27,420 bases of DNA from CAZCYE01 sp964502775 (GCA_964502775.1 CAZCYE010000012.1:1-27420), one strand, 5' to 3'; counted from the stretch's first letter, positions 7,450 to 14,127 are shown. A program made the numbers and translations. The notes: a model not told the origin generated them from the sequence alone.

Positions 7450-7731
7450 CTACGCGGTGGGTTGGTCCTCTGGATACCCGAGGTCCCACTCGATGATGAG
7501 GCGCTCGCGCTCGGCGTCGCGGTTGACCCGCTCGCGGTTGCGGCGGAACTGCGGGTCGTGGGGAGGCAGGAGCTGGAGCCGGGCCACCGCGCGCTGGCGG
7601 AACTGGTCGATCACTCGCCCGTCCCCGAACACGGGGTGCACCTCCCAGTGGGGCGCAACCGGACCCAGGTACACCATCTTCACGTGTCCTTGCGGCGGGA
7701 GCTGCTCGAACTCCTCCTCGGTCATCGACAT
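7450..7731 (-). CDS. Small hypothetical protein downstream of htrA
   Basis: A 93-residue soluble protein of unrecognised family, rich in charged residues, with a central segment of alternating basic residues (RRNRERVNRDAERERL) and the C-terminal stretch IIEWDLGYPEDQ. There is no signal peptide, membrane helix or cysteine. The start is ATG 7731 or 7725. It begins 14 bases after the htrA stop on the same strand, so it is probably the second gene of an htrA operon. Codon use matches its neighbours, which supports it being real. No function can be assigned from sequence. Confidence 0.65.
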   Translation of the reverse strand: MSMTEEEFEQLPPQGHVKMVYLGPVAPHWEVHPVFGDGRVIDQFRQRAVARLQLLPPHDPQFRRNRERVNRDAERERLIIEWDLGYPEDQPTA

Positions 7732-7745
7732 GCGCCGAAGACTAC

Positions 7746-8984
7746 TCAGGTGGAGTCGGGACGTTCGATGAGCGTCGCTTCGACGCTCCGTTGCTCCCCA
7801 TCGCGTACGAGGACGACCGTCACCGTGTCGCCGGGGCGATGACGACGCACCGCCGCCTGCACGTCGGACGAGCCGGCGATCCTCTCACCGCCGATCTCCA
7901 CGATCACGTCCTCGATGCGCACGCCCTCCTCGTCGGCCGGCGAGTCGGGCGTGATGCTCGACACCACCGCGCCCTCCTGGAGGTCGATGCCGAGCTGCCG
8001 CGCGATCTGGGGCGTCAGGTCCTGGGTCCCGACCCCCAAGAACGCGGGCGCGCGGCCGTTGCGGAGGTCGTCGATGATCGGCTCGGCCTTCGAGATCGGG
8101 ATGGCGAAGCCCACGTTCTGGGCCGAGGTCGGGTCGGCGATGGCGGTGTTGATCCCGATCACCCGCCCGTTCACGTCGAGCAGTGGCCCGCCGGAGTTCC
8201 CGGGGTTGATCGCGGCGTCGGTCTGGATCATCCCGCTCAACACTCCCCCGGCGTTCGTCTGCACCTCACGGTCGAGGCCGGAGACGATGCCCTGGGTCAC
8301 GCTCAGCCCCCCGTCGAGTGCCAACGCGTTCCCGATGGCGACGACACCGTCTCCCACCTGCACCGCGTCGGAGTCGCCCAGCGCGATCGACGGCAGGCCC
8401 TCGGCATCCACCTTGAGGACGGCCAAGTCGGTCGACGGATCGCGCCCCACGATGCGGGCGCTGCGGAGAGCACCGTCGCCGAACTGCACCTCGATCTGGG
8501 CCGCACCCTCGACGACGTGGTTGTTCGTGACGATGAACCCGTCCGGCGAGATCACGAAGCCGGTTCCGGCTCCCCCGCGGCCCGAGCCGGGGCCGTCGTC
8601 GGTCGTGACCGCCACCACCGCCGGCTCGGCCGCCGCGATGACCTCGGCGATGTTGCCCGAGGAGTCGAGCTCGGTCGACGGACGAGCGACGATCGAGCGG
8701 CTCGGCTCACGCGCCACGGTGCCGGAATCGTCGTCGAGGGCAAAGAACACGCCGGTCGCGCCGACCACACCCACCAACCCGCCGACGAGGGCACCGATGA
8801 CCCCGGCCCGCAGGGCGCTCACGGCGGCGGGCCCTGGGGTCGAGCGGCGCCCCCGCCCCGCGGCCGGCGCGCCGGGCCCTCCGGGACCCCCCGGGGTCTC
8901 GGCACCAGGCCCCCAGAACCCAGGCGGGGCCGTGGGGGTGGTGGGGTCACTGCCGGGCGTGCTAGGCAGGTCGTCGTCGGTCAC
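7746..8984 (-). CDS. htrA: Membrane-anchored HtrA/DegP-type serine protease with PDZ domain
   Basis: Envelope quality-control protease. The first 55 residues are a Pro/Gly-rich cytoplasmic tail, followed by one transmembrane helix (about 57-82) and a linker. A trypsin-like domain (about 112-305) follows, with the catalytic triad His156 (TNNHV), Asp186 (STDLAVL) and Ser264 (GNSGGPL), then a single PDZ domain (about 315-405). This is the architecture of mycobacterial HtrA/PepD-type proteins. GTG 8984 has AGGAG about nine bases upstream. The promoter at 9022-9049 has an ECF-type signature shared with the sigma gene at 11060, and in Mycobacterium tuberculosis htrA sits in the sigE-rseA-htrA-tatB cluster, so regulation by that sigma factor is likely. 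All catalytic residues are present. Confidence 0.94.
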   Translation of the reverse strand: MTDDDLPSTPGSDPTTPTAPPGFWGPGAETPGGPGGPGAPAAGRGRRSTPGPAAVSALRAGVIGALVGGLVGVVGATGVFFALDDDSGTVAREPSRSIVARPSTELDSSGNIAEVIAAAEPAVVAVTTDDGPGSGRGGAGTGFVISPDGFIVTNNHVVEGAAQIEVQFGDGALRSARIVGRDPSTDLAVLKVDAEGLPSIALGDSDAVQVGDGVVAIGNALALDGGLSVTQGIVSGLDREVQTNAGGVLSGMIQTDAAINPGNSGGPLLDVNGRVIGINTAIADPTSAQNVGFAIPISKAEPIIDDLRNGRAPAFLGVGTQDLTPQIARQLGIDLQEGAVVSSITPDSPADEEGVRIEDVIVEIGGERIAGSSDVQAAVRRHRPGDTVTVVLVRDGEQRSVEATLIERPDST

Positions 8985-9021
8985 GGCCGCAGGCTCCTGA
9001 TCTCTCGGGTTTCGTGAGGTT

Positions 9022-9049
9022 CAAACGTTCATGATGGTCCCACGGTTCC
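9022..9049 (-). promoter_or_regulatory. ECF-type promoter of htrA
   Basis: The minus strand reads GGAAC (9049-9045), 17 bases, then CGTTTG (9027-9022). GGAAC at -35 with GTT at -10 is typical of SigE/SigH/SigR-group ECF promoters. The start site would fall near 9016, leaving a leader of about 30 bases before GTG 8984. The same signature occurs before the genes at 9159 and 11060. Confidence 0.65.
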
Positions 9050-9121
9050 GCGGCTCCAGCCCCACCGGTGGCCCCGTGTCGTGGGCGGGCATCGTGGTCC
9101 CGAGCATGACCGTCGAAGCTG

Positions 9122-9148
9122 GGAACCACCTGTGAACGACGAGCGTTT
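9122..9148 (+). promoter_or_regulatory. ECF-type promoter of the WhiB gene
   Basis: GGAAC (9122-9126), 17 bases, CGTTT (9144-9148), the same spacing as the divergent htrA promoter. It would initiate about 2-5 bases before the ATG at 9159, giving an almost leaderless mRNA. It overlaps the alternative GTG start at 9132. Confidence 0.55.
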
Positions 9149-9158
9149 CCTCGTCGGC

Positions 9159-9437
9159 ATGGACGACGAGCGTCTCCTTCCCCCGGAGCAGCGGACCCCC
9201 GTGTGGATGTTGGATGCCCTGTGCCGGGACGCCCCGCGGGGCGCCTTCTTCCCCTCGGACGGTGTCGGCGTCGAGCGGGCCAAGAAGGTGTGCGTCGAGT
9301 GCTCGGTGCGGGCCAAGTGCCTCGAGTACGCACTCGAGTACCGGATCGAGCACGGCGTGTGGGGTGGGTGCTCCGAGCGGGAGCGCCGCCGGATCCTCCG
9401 CCAACGTCGCCTCACCGGCGCCAGCGGCGCGCGCTAG
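9159..9437 (+). CDS. WhiB-family [4Fe-4S] transcription factor
   Basis: Redox- or nitric-oxide-sensitive regulator of the actinobacterial Wbl family. Four cysteines for the iron-sulfur cluster are present (from ATG 9159: Cys22, then Cys45-x2-Cys48-x5-Cys54), followed by the turn GVWGG and the basic SERERRRILRQRR tail. The start is uncertain. ATG 9159 (92 residues) fits the ECF-like promoter ending at 9148; GTG 9132 has a weak GGGA upstream and would add nine residues; GTG 9081 would add more. It is divergent from htrA, sharing a 174-base control region. The sub-class is unclear; it differs from the second WhiB at 13819, being less like WhiB2. Family assignment is firm. Confidence 0.88.
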   Translation: MDDERLLPPEQRTPVWMLDALCRDAPRGAFFPSDGVGVERAKKVCVECSVRAKCLEYALEYRIEHGVWGGCSERERRRILRQRRLTGASGAR

Positions 9438-9525
9438 CGGCCCCCGGCGCGCCGGTGACCCGGAGCCTCAGCATTTCCGCTCTCGGCGCTGCGCGCCGGC
9501 CCGCTCAGGGCCCGGCTCGCTGCTC

Positions 9526-9540
9526 GGCGGGATACCCGCC
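9526..9540. terminator. Hairpin between convergent whiB and rseB-like genes
   Basis: GGCGGG (9526-9531), ATA loop, CCCGCC (9535-9540), lying 16 bases past the stop of the minus-strand gene. The 9438-9555 gap otherwise holds no gene; the stem is short and has no T-tract, so its role as a shared terminator is tentative. Confidence 0.4.
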
Positions 9541-9555
9541 TCGCGGTCGCTCGCG

Positions 9556-10593
9556 TCAGTTCCAGCCGAACGGGCCCAACACGAAGTCGGCAACGTCGTC
9601 GACCCAGCTGTCGTCGTCGGCGAGCAGGTCGCCGACGACACGGTGCACCTCGTCAGGTGGCGCATCGGAGACGCAGGTGATCACGAGGCCGTCGGCGGCC
9701 CAGACCACCACATGCGCGGTGGGCGCCACGTACGTGCGCGTGCGCACACCCTCGATCCTCGACGTCTCGCCGGGCGGGATCGAATCCCAGTCGAGCGAGC
9801 CTCGTTGCTCGAACAGCGACAGCGTGAAGATCCCATCGCCGTAGTAGAGCTGCAGCGCGCCGTCCGCGTGCCGGTAGCGGCCGAGCAGCTGAAAGGCAGA
9901 CCCTGCAGCCTCGGGCCCCAAATACCCGTCGGGGAGGTTCGCGAGCTTCCTCGGCGCGGACTGCTCGTAGGGAACCGGACCCACCCCGGGGCTCCCCGAG
10001 TCGAGCGGTGGCTCCCCGAGGGGGGCGAAGGCCACGAAGCCCACCGAGCGCAGGGGCGCGCCGTGACGATCCAGCACCTCGCGGCGAAGGAGCACGCCCA
10101 TCTCACGATCCACGTAGAAGCGGGCCCGGGCCACGCCGGTGTCGGGGTCCACGGCCAGGATCACGATGGCGACGCGCCCCGCGACCGCTCTCGTGCCCGC
10201 CCGGCGGAGCACCCAGTGATCCGACGGGTCGGGGGCCTTGCGAGCATCGTGCGCACCCCACAACGGGGTCCACGCACCGGGCGCTCCCACCCAGCGCCGG
10301 TCGCCAAATCCCAGGACCGCGACCACGCTCCCGGGGGCGAGCTCGACCGAGCCGGCGACGACGGCGGCGCTCACCTGGTCGGTGAAGACCTGGTCGGCGT
10401 CGCGCCACTGGGTCTCGATCACGCCGGTGAAGGCGGCGTCTCGGTCGCCGCCTTCACGAGCCTTGGCCAGGATCGCCTCGGCATCGTCGCCCGCGCGAGC
10501 CTCGCCGGCACCCGCGCCGATCGCCGCGAGCACCACGGCCGAGCCGCACACGGCGGCGAGCACCCGGCACGCCACGCGGGCGTCGCCGGTCAT
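9556..10593 (-). CDS. RseB/MucB-like exported regulator of the ECF sigma factor
   Basis: Likely extracytoplasmic partner of the anti-sigma factor encoded just upstream. The frame is open for 61 more codons, but ATG 10593 overlaps the anti-sigma stop as ATGA and is immediately followed by a signal-peptide-like segment (about 8-36). The 345-residue product has an N-terminal domain resembling the LolA-like fold of RseB/MucB: AFTGVIETQW, then VLGFGDRRWVG, WVLRRAGTRAVAGRVAIVILAV and FYVDREMGVLLRREVLDRHGAPLRSVGFVAF. A second domain (about 195-345) includes the segment VVVWAADGLVITCVSDAP. Position (sigma, anti-sigma, this gene, each overlapping by four bases) supports the call more strongly than sequence recall does. 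In Proteobacteria RseB binds envelope signals and shields RseA from proteolysis; the same role here is inference. Confidence 0.75.
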   Translation of the reverse strand: MTGDARVACRVLAAVCGSAVVLAAIGAGAGEARAGDDAEAILAKAREGGDRDAAFTGVIETQWRDADQVFTDQVSAAVVAGSVELAPGSVVAVLGFGDRRWVGAPGAWTPLWGAHDARKAPDPSDHWVLRRAGTRAVAGRVAIVILAVDPDTGVARARFYVDREMGVLLRREVLDRHGAPLRSVGFVAFAPLGEPPLDSGSPGVGPVPYEQSAPRKLANLPDGYLGPEAAGSAFQLLGRYRHADGALQLYYGDGIFTLSLFEQRGSLDWDSIPPGETSRIEGVRTRTYVAPTAHVVVWAADGLVITCVSDAPPDEVHRVVGDLLADDDSWVDDVADFVLGPFGWN

Positions 10594-11063
10594 CGCGAGC
10601 CCACGGTCACGCCCACACCGGCGAGGCTGCTCACCGGGTCGTCGGCAACGGAGGCACTCGCCGAGTGCGCGTCCACGAACGCAGCCACGTCGGGAACCAC
10701 GTCGTCGTCCGACGGCAGGACCGCGACGAACACCAGCGATGCGGCGACCGCGGCGGCGACCGCCCCGCCCACCCAACGCGTGTGGGACCGGGGACGGGCA
10801 GCATCACCGCGCCTGAGGTCAGGTCCGTGGGGCGCGAGGTCATCGGCCGTCGCCACCGCGTCCAGGATGCGGGCCCAGGCTGGCGCAGGGGCGTCGAGCG
10901 CCCGAAGCGCACGGACGGCCTCGCGGGCGGCGCGGATCTCCTCGAGCTCGACCCGCCAGCGGACCGACCGGGCCAGGCGGGCCTCCACCCGGGCGCGTGG
11001 GCCCGGGTCCAGCTCATCGTCGAGGTAGGCCGACAGCACCGCACGGTTTACCGGGCGGTTCAC
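10590..11063 (-). CDS. Membrane anti-sigma factor (RseA-like) for the adjacent ECF sigma
   Basis: A single-pass membrane protein of 157 residues. The cytoplasmic N terminus (about 1-75) opens with the anti-sigma pattern LSAYLDDELDPGPRARVEARL, as in ZAS-type or RseA-type domains. A transmembrane helix follows at about 97-116, then a short acidic outer tail. The His and Cys residues of the zinc-binding anti-sigma motif are absent; no cysteine occurs at all, so thiol sensing is unlikely and regulated proteolysis is the more plausible release mechanism. GTG 11063 overlaps the sigma stop (GTGA), and its own stop overlaps the next gene (ATGA). A near-perfect 12-base tandem repeat covers the start region (11045-11068), encoding a repeated VNRP/VNRA. 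Confidence 0.86.
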   Translation of the reverse strand: MNRPVNRAVLSAYLDDELDPGPRARVEARLARSVRWRVELEEIRAAREAVRALRALDAPAPAWARILDAVATADDLAPHGPDLRRGDAARPRSHTRWVGGAVAAAVAASLVFVAVLPSDDDVVPDVAAFVDAHSASASVADDPVSSLAGVGVTVGSR

Positions 11064-11068
11064 CGGGC
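11045..11068. repeat. 12-bp tandem repeat at the sigma/anti-sigma junction
   Basis: GGTTTACCGGGC (11045-11056) is followed directly by GGTTCACCGGGC (11057-11068), with one mismatch. It spans the overlapping stop and start codons and encodes VNRP/VNRA at the anti-sigma N terminus. A recent 12-base duplication is the simplest explanation. Confidence 0.6.
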
Positions 11069-11572
11069 ACCGCCGTCCGAGCCCACGAGGACGGCCCGCA
11101 GGAGGCGACGCCCACGATGGATGCGCGACCGCACCGTTCCGATGGGAACCCCCAGCGTGCTCGCGATCTGCTCGTAGGACTGGTCGGCCACGTCGCAGAG
11201 CACCACCGGGACCCGGAACTCCTCGGGCAGCGACGCCAGCGCGGACTGGACATCGGCCGAGAGCTCCTGGCTCATCTCGTCGGCGCCCGCGGTCACCGGG
11301 AGCACGCGCTCAGGATCGTCGGGCAGCACCGACGTCGGGCGCCGACGGCGGCGGCGAATCTCGTCGAGGAACACATTGGTCACGATCCGGGCCAACCAGC
11401 CTTCCAGGGATCCCGGCTCGTAGCGCTCGAGTCCGCGGCGAACCCGGATGAGCGCCTCCTGCACGAGATCCTGTGCGTCGTCGGCGTTGCCGGCCAGGCG
11501 GTACGCGACGGAGTAGAGGAAGCGCCCGTGATCGCGCGCCACCTCCTCCCACGTCGGGATGCCGTCGGCCAT
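11060..11572 (-). CDS. sigE: ECF RNA polymerase sigma factor, SigE-like
   Basis: Extracytoplasmic-function sigma factor of 170 residues. Region 2 (about 14-80) has FLYSVAYRLAGNADDAQDLVQEALIRV and the DNA-melting and -10 helix SLEGWLARIVTNVFLDEIRRRRR. Region 4 (about 105-160) has ALASLPEEFRVPVVLCDVADQSYEQIASTLGVPIGTVRSRIHRGR, the helix-turn-helix that reads the -35 box. Neighbours are a membrane anti-sigma factor and an RseB-like protein downstream and tatA upstream, with htrA a few genes away, which recalls the mycobacterial sigE-rseA-htrA-tatB cluster. A GGAAC...CGTTTG promoter sits directly before the ATG at 11572, suggesting autoregulation from a leaderless or nearly leaderless mRNA. The symbol is a best guess within the ECF group. 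Confidence 0.9.
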   Translation of the reverse strand: MADGIPTWEEVARDHGRFLYSVAYRLAGNADDAQDLVQEALIRVRRGLERYEPGSLEGWLARIVTNVFLDEIRRRRRRPTSVLPDDPERVLPVTAGADEMSQELSADVQSALASLPEEFRVPVVLCDVADQSYEQIASTLGVPIGTVRSRIHRGRRLLRAVLVGSDGGAR

Positions 11573-11576
11573 CGAT

Positions 11577-11605
11577 CAAACGACGGGAGGGTGGCTCGGA
11601 GTTCC
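11577..11605 (-). promoter_or_regulatory. ECF-type autoregulatory promoter of the sigma gene
   Basis: The minus strand reads GGAAC (11605-11601), 18 bases, CGTTTG (11582-11577), only four bases before the ATG at 11572, so transcription would begin at or very near the start codon. It is the third instance of this signature in the window, with spacing one base longer than the htrA and whiB copies. Confidence 0.6.
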
Positions 11606-11621
11606 CGGCCCGGTTGCCGGG
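11604..11621 (-). terminator. Hairpin between tatA and sigma gene
   Basis: CCCGGC (11604-11609) and GCCGGG (11616-11621) pair around a six-base loop, 17 bases beyond the tatA stop. It abuts the proposed sigma -35 element, so it may separate the tatA transcript from the sigma operon. It is short and lacks a T-tract. Confidence 0.4.
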
Positions 11622-11637
11622 GTGGGCCTCGAGCGCG

Positions 11638-11817
11638 CTACTTGGACTTGTCGGCCCCGTCCTCGTCCTTGGAGCCTTCGGCCACGCCCTTGCGGAACTC
11701 CTTGGACGCCTGGCCCATCGAGCGGGCGAGCTTGGGCAGCTGCGTGCTGCCGAAGAGGAGCAGCACGATTCCGAGAACGATGAGGAGCTCTGTCGGTCCA
11801 ACAGACACGGCGTACAT
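11638..11817 (-). CDS. tatA: Twin-arginine translocase subunit TatA
   Basis: A 59-residue protein of the Tat export pathway for folded proteins. It has one N-terminal transmembrane helix (about 9-22, including TELLIVLGIVLLLFG), the conserved FG hinge, the amphipathic helix TQLPKLARSMGQASKEFRKGV, and a short charged tail rich in Lys and Asp. ATG 11817 has a perfect AGGAGG upstream with the usual spacing. This is a typical short actinobacterial TatA/E. It follows the LLM gene by 39 bases and precedes the ECF sigma gene by 65. In Mycobacterium tuberculosis a Tat component (tatB) likewise sits at the sigE locus, so the linkage may be functional. TatA versus TatB is decided by the short length and FG motif. 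Confidence 0.9.
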   Translation of the reverse strand: MYAVSVGPTELLIVLGIVLLLFGSTQLPKLARSMGQASKEFRKGVAEGSKDEDGADKSK

Positions 11818-11856
11818 GCCACCTCCTGGTGGGCCTGCGCTCCCACCCTAGCCCGG

Positions 11857-12846
11857 TCAGGTGCACAGCGCCGACGCCAGCAACTCCACGTCGTCGAGCG
11901 CGCCCACTTGGAATGGCAGGCACCCCGCACCGAGGATCAGGGTCTCCACGCCGAGCGCCCGCCACGCCTCGCGCTGCTCGCGCACCTGCTCCACCGTGCC
12001 GACGAGGCGCCCATCGCGCCACTCGTCGAGGCTCACGTCGTCGATGACGCCCCGGGGGCTCACGCTCCGGAGACGATCGAAACGCCGGGCCAGGTCGGCC
12101 TCGTCCTCGCCGCACAACGCGTACAGGCCCACGGAGCGCCATACCTCGTCGGGATCGCGATCCTCGGCATCGCAGGCGCGCCGCATCACCGCCAGGCGGT
12201 CGCGGTAGTCGTCGAGGGTCCACACCCAGCAGGTGTTCCATCCGTCGGCGCACGCCACTGCGGTCCGGATCAACCGGTCACCCTTGCCGCCGATGAACAC
12301 CGGTGGACGCGGCACCTGGTGCGCCGGTGGGTCGATCACCGCGTGGTGCGCGTGGAAGTACGAGCCGTGGTAGGTGAGCGGCTCGCCCCCGAGCGTGCCG
12401 GTGACGATCTCGGTCGCCTCGCGGAGCCGTTGGATGCGCTCGCCCGGCGACGGCATCGCCATGCCCACCGCCGCGTACTCGGGCTCGTACCAGCCCGCGC
12501 CGAGGCCCACGTCGAGCCGGCCGTTGGTGATGCGGTCCAGCGTGGCGAGCGCCTTGGCGAGGATCGTCGGCGGTCGCAGCGCCTCGCAGAGCACGAGCGT
12601 GCCCAGGCGCGGGCGTGACACCACGCCGGCGAGTGCGGCCAGCGTGGTGATCGGCTCGAAGACACCGTGGCGCTCCGACCCGCCTCCGTACTTGGCGATG
12701 TCGAGGAAGAGGTGGTCGGAGAGCCACAGCGAATCGAATCCGAGCCCCTCGGCGCGGCGGGCGTGATCGGCAAGGGTCGCGAAGCGCAGCGGCGATTCGC
12801 CGGGAACCGAGTAGTCGTACTGGGGCAGCGCGAGCCCGATGCGCAC
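11857..12846 (-). CDS. LLM-class F420-dependent oxidoreductase
   Basis: A flavin/F420-type luciferase-like monooxygenase-family TIM barrel of 329 residues. It has the N-terminal MRIGLALPQYDY strand, FDSLWLSDHLFL, ALRPPTILAKALATLDRITNGRLDVGLGAGWYEPEY and the PPVFIGGKG segment, all characteristic of the F420-dependent branch common in Actinomycetota. The substrate cannot be predicted. The start is GTG 12846, with a -10 box TAGTCT exactly six bases upstream, suggesting a leaderless mRNA. It diverges from the formimidoyltransferase gene across a 65-base gap and precedes tatA by 39 bases on the same strand. Confidence 0.9.
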   Translation of the reverse strand: MRIGLALPQYDYSVPGESPLRFATLADHARRAEGLGFDSLWLSDHLFLDIAKYGGGSERHGVFEPITTLAALAGVVSRPRLGTLVLCEALRPPTILAKALATLDRITNGRLDVGLGAGWYEPEYAAVGMAMPSPGERIQRLREATEIVTGTLGGEPLTYHGSYFHAHHAVIDPPAHQVPRPPVFIGGKGDRLIRTAVACADGWNTCWVWTLDDYRDRLAVMRRACDAEDRDPDEVWRSVGLYALCGEDEADLARRFDRLRSVSPRGVIDDVSLDEWRDGRLVGTVEQVREQREAWRALGVETLILGAGCLPFQVGALDDVELLASALCT

Positions 12847-12852
12847 GCGGCA

Positions 12853-12858
12853 AGACTA
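12853..12858 (-). promoter_or_regulatory. -10 box for a leaderless LLM transcript
   Basis: TAGTCT on the minus strand ends six bases before GTG 12846. A TAnnnT hexamer at this distance predicts transcription starting at the first base of the start codon, a common arrangement in Actinomycetota. Confidence 0.5.
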
Positions 12859-12911
12859 GAGAGGCCGGCACCCGCCGCGGGAAGGCGAGCACGGGAAGGG
12901 ATACGCCCAAC

Positions 12912-13769
12912 ATGCTCGAGATCGTGGCGAACGTGTCGGAGGGACGTGACCTCCGCACGCTCGACCGGCTCGCCGGCGCATGCGGGCCGTCCCTCCTGGA
13001 CCGCCACCACGACCCCGACCACCACCGCAGCGTGTTCACGCTGGCCGGGCCCGGAGCACGCGACGCGGTGGGCGCCGCCACCGACCTGGCTCGGGCCGCC
13101 GGGGCGGTGCTCGACCTGAGCGGCCACGACGGCGTGCACCCTCGCCTGGGCATCATCGACGTGGTGGCGTTCGTCGCCCTGGATGAGCCCGATCGGGTCG
13201 CCGTCGACGCCGCGCGTGCGTACGGGCACTGGCTGGCGGCTGAGCTCGAGGTGCCGGTGCTGTTCTACGACCGCTCGGACCCCGAGGGCCGCTCGCTCCC
13301 CGAGGCCCGCCGCGACGCCTTCACGCGCCGCGCCCCGGACCTGGGGCCTCGCGCGCCCCATCCCCGTCTGGGCGCCGCGTGCGTGGGCGCGCGACCTCCC
13401 CTGGTGGCGATCAACTGCCGCCTCGACCGGGACGACCTGGCGCTCGCGACCTCGATCGCGGCCCACGTGCGGGAGCGTGACGGCGGTCTGCCCGGGGTGC
13501 GAGCGCTCGGGCTCCGTCTCGCCTCGGCCGGCACGGTCCAGGTATCGATGAACCTGGTTGCGCTCGACCAGACGGGGGTGGAGACCGCCTGCACCCGGGT
13601 CCGGGCCCTGGCGGCGGTCCACGGAGCCACGGTGAGCGGGGTCGAGCTGGTGGGCCTACTCCCCGAGGCCGAGCTGGCCCGCTGCAGCACTGAGTTCACC
13701 GCCTGGGCCGGGCTGACACCCGGGGACACCATCGAGGCCCGACTGGCGGGCCACCCGGCCGAGCGCTGA
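12912..13769 (+). CDS. Glutamate formimidoyltransferase (FtcD N-terminal type)
   Basis: Formiminotransferase-family enzyme that moves a formimino group between glutamate and tetrahydrofolate. The 285-residue protein starts with the family signature MLEIVANVSEGRD, then LLDRHHDPDHHRSVFTLAG, HDGVHPRLGIIDVVAFVAL (active-site region), VPVLFYDRSD, the glycine-rich GAACVGARPPLVAINCRLD and VQVSMNLV in the C-terminal subdomain. It lacks the cyclodeaminase domain of the fused animal enzyme. No histidine-degradation gene is nearby, so its route here is unclear; this single-domain form may serve one-carbon metabolism. ATG 12912 has a purine-rich GGGAAGGG about 11 bases upstream. It is followed by a strong hairpin before the convergent whiB gene. 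Confidence 0.88.
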   Translation: MLEIVANVSEGRDLRTLDRLAGACGPSLLDRHHDPDHHRSVFTLAGPGARDAVGAATDLARAAGAVLDLSGHDGVHPRLGIIDVVAFVALDEPDRVAVDAARAYGHWLAAELEVPVLFYDRSDPEGRSLPEARRDAFTRRAPDLGPRAPHPRLGAACVGARPPLVAINCRLDRDDLALATSIAAHVRERDGGLPGVRALGLRLASAGTVQVSMNLVALDQTGVETACTRVRALAAVHGATVSGVELVGLLPEAELARCSTEFTAWAGLTPGDTIEARLAGHPAER

Positions 13770-13771
13770 GA

Positions 13772-13786
13772 CCCTGGCGCCCAGGG
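13772..13786. terminator. Bidirectional hairpin between convergent genes
   Basis: CCCTGG (13772-13777) and CCAGGG (13781-13786) pair around CGC, just two bases after the formimidoyltransferase stop and within the 49-base gap to the minus-strand whiB. It is symmetric, so it could act on both strands. Confidence 0.5.
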
Positions 13787-13818
13787 CCCGAGCGGCCAGA
13801 CGGCGGGCGAGGGGAGCC

Positions 13819-14127
13819 TCAGGCGGAGGCGACTCGGCGACGCTCCAGGGCGCGCTGGCGGCGGACCCGCCGTCGCTCGCGCTCGGAGAGGCCACCCCAG
13901 ATCCCGAACTTCTCGCCGTTGTCCAGGGCGTACTCGAGGCACTCCATCTGGACCTCGCAGCCCCGGCACACGGCCTTGGCCTCTCGGGTGGAGGCACCCC
14001 GCTCGGGGAAGAACAGGTCGGGGTCGACACCGAGGCAGTTCGCCCGCTCCTGCCAGCGCCGGGGCCCTTCCGCCTCACCCCGCACGTACTGCATGAACTC
14101 CTGCACCGTTGCGGACACGGTCACCAC
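13819..14127 (-). CDS. WhiB-family transcription factor, WhiB2/WhmD-like
   Basis: Wbl iron-sulfur regulator of 102 residues. Cluster cysteines are Cys31, Cys54-x2-Cys57-x5-Cys63. The segment DLFFPERGASTREAKAVCRGCEV, the stretch CLEYALDNGEKFGIWGGLSERERRRVRRQR and the basic tail match the WhiB2/WhmD group, which controls cell division and septation in mycobacteria and streptomycetes. Several adjacent start codons exist (GTG 14127, 14124 and 14118, ATG 14094), with GAGG immediately upstream of the first, so the N terminus is uncertain. The 114-base upstream region contains an imperfect palindrome (14135-14157). A role in division control is inferred from the family, not from context. Confidence 0.9.
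   Translation of the reverse strand: MVTVSATVQEFMQYVRGEAEGPRRWQERANCLGVDPDLFFPERGASTREAKAVCRGCEVQMECLEYALDNGEKFGIWGGLSERERRRVRRQRALERRRVASA

Noticed and set aside
9214..11028. 604-codon open frame on the plus strand
   Set aside because: It overlaps whiB in another frame and runs antisense to the rseB-like and anti-sigma genes. Its composition is Arg/Ala/Pro-rich with no recognisable domain.
12336..13622. 428-codon open frame on the minus strand
   Set aside because: It is antisense to the formimidoyltransferase and then out of frame inside the LLM gene. No domain is visible.
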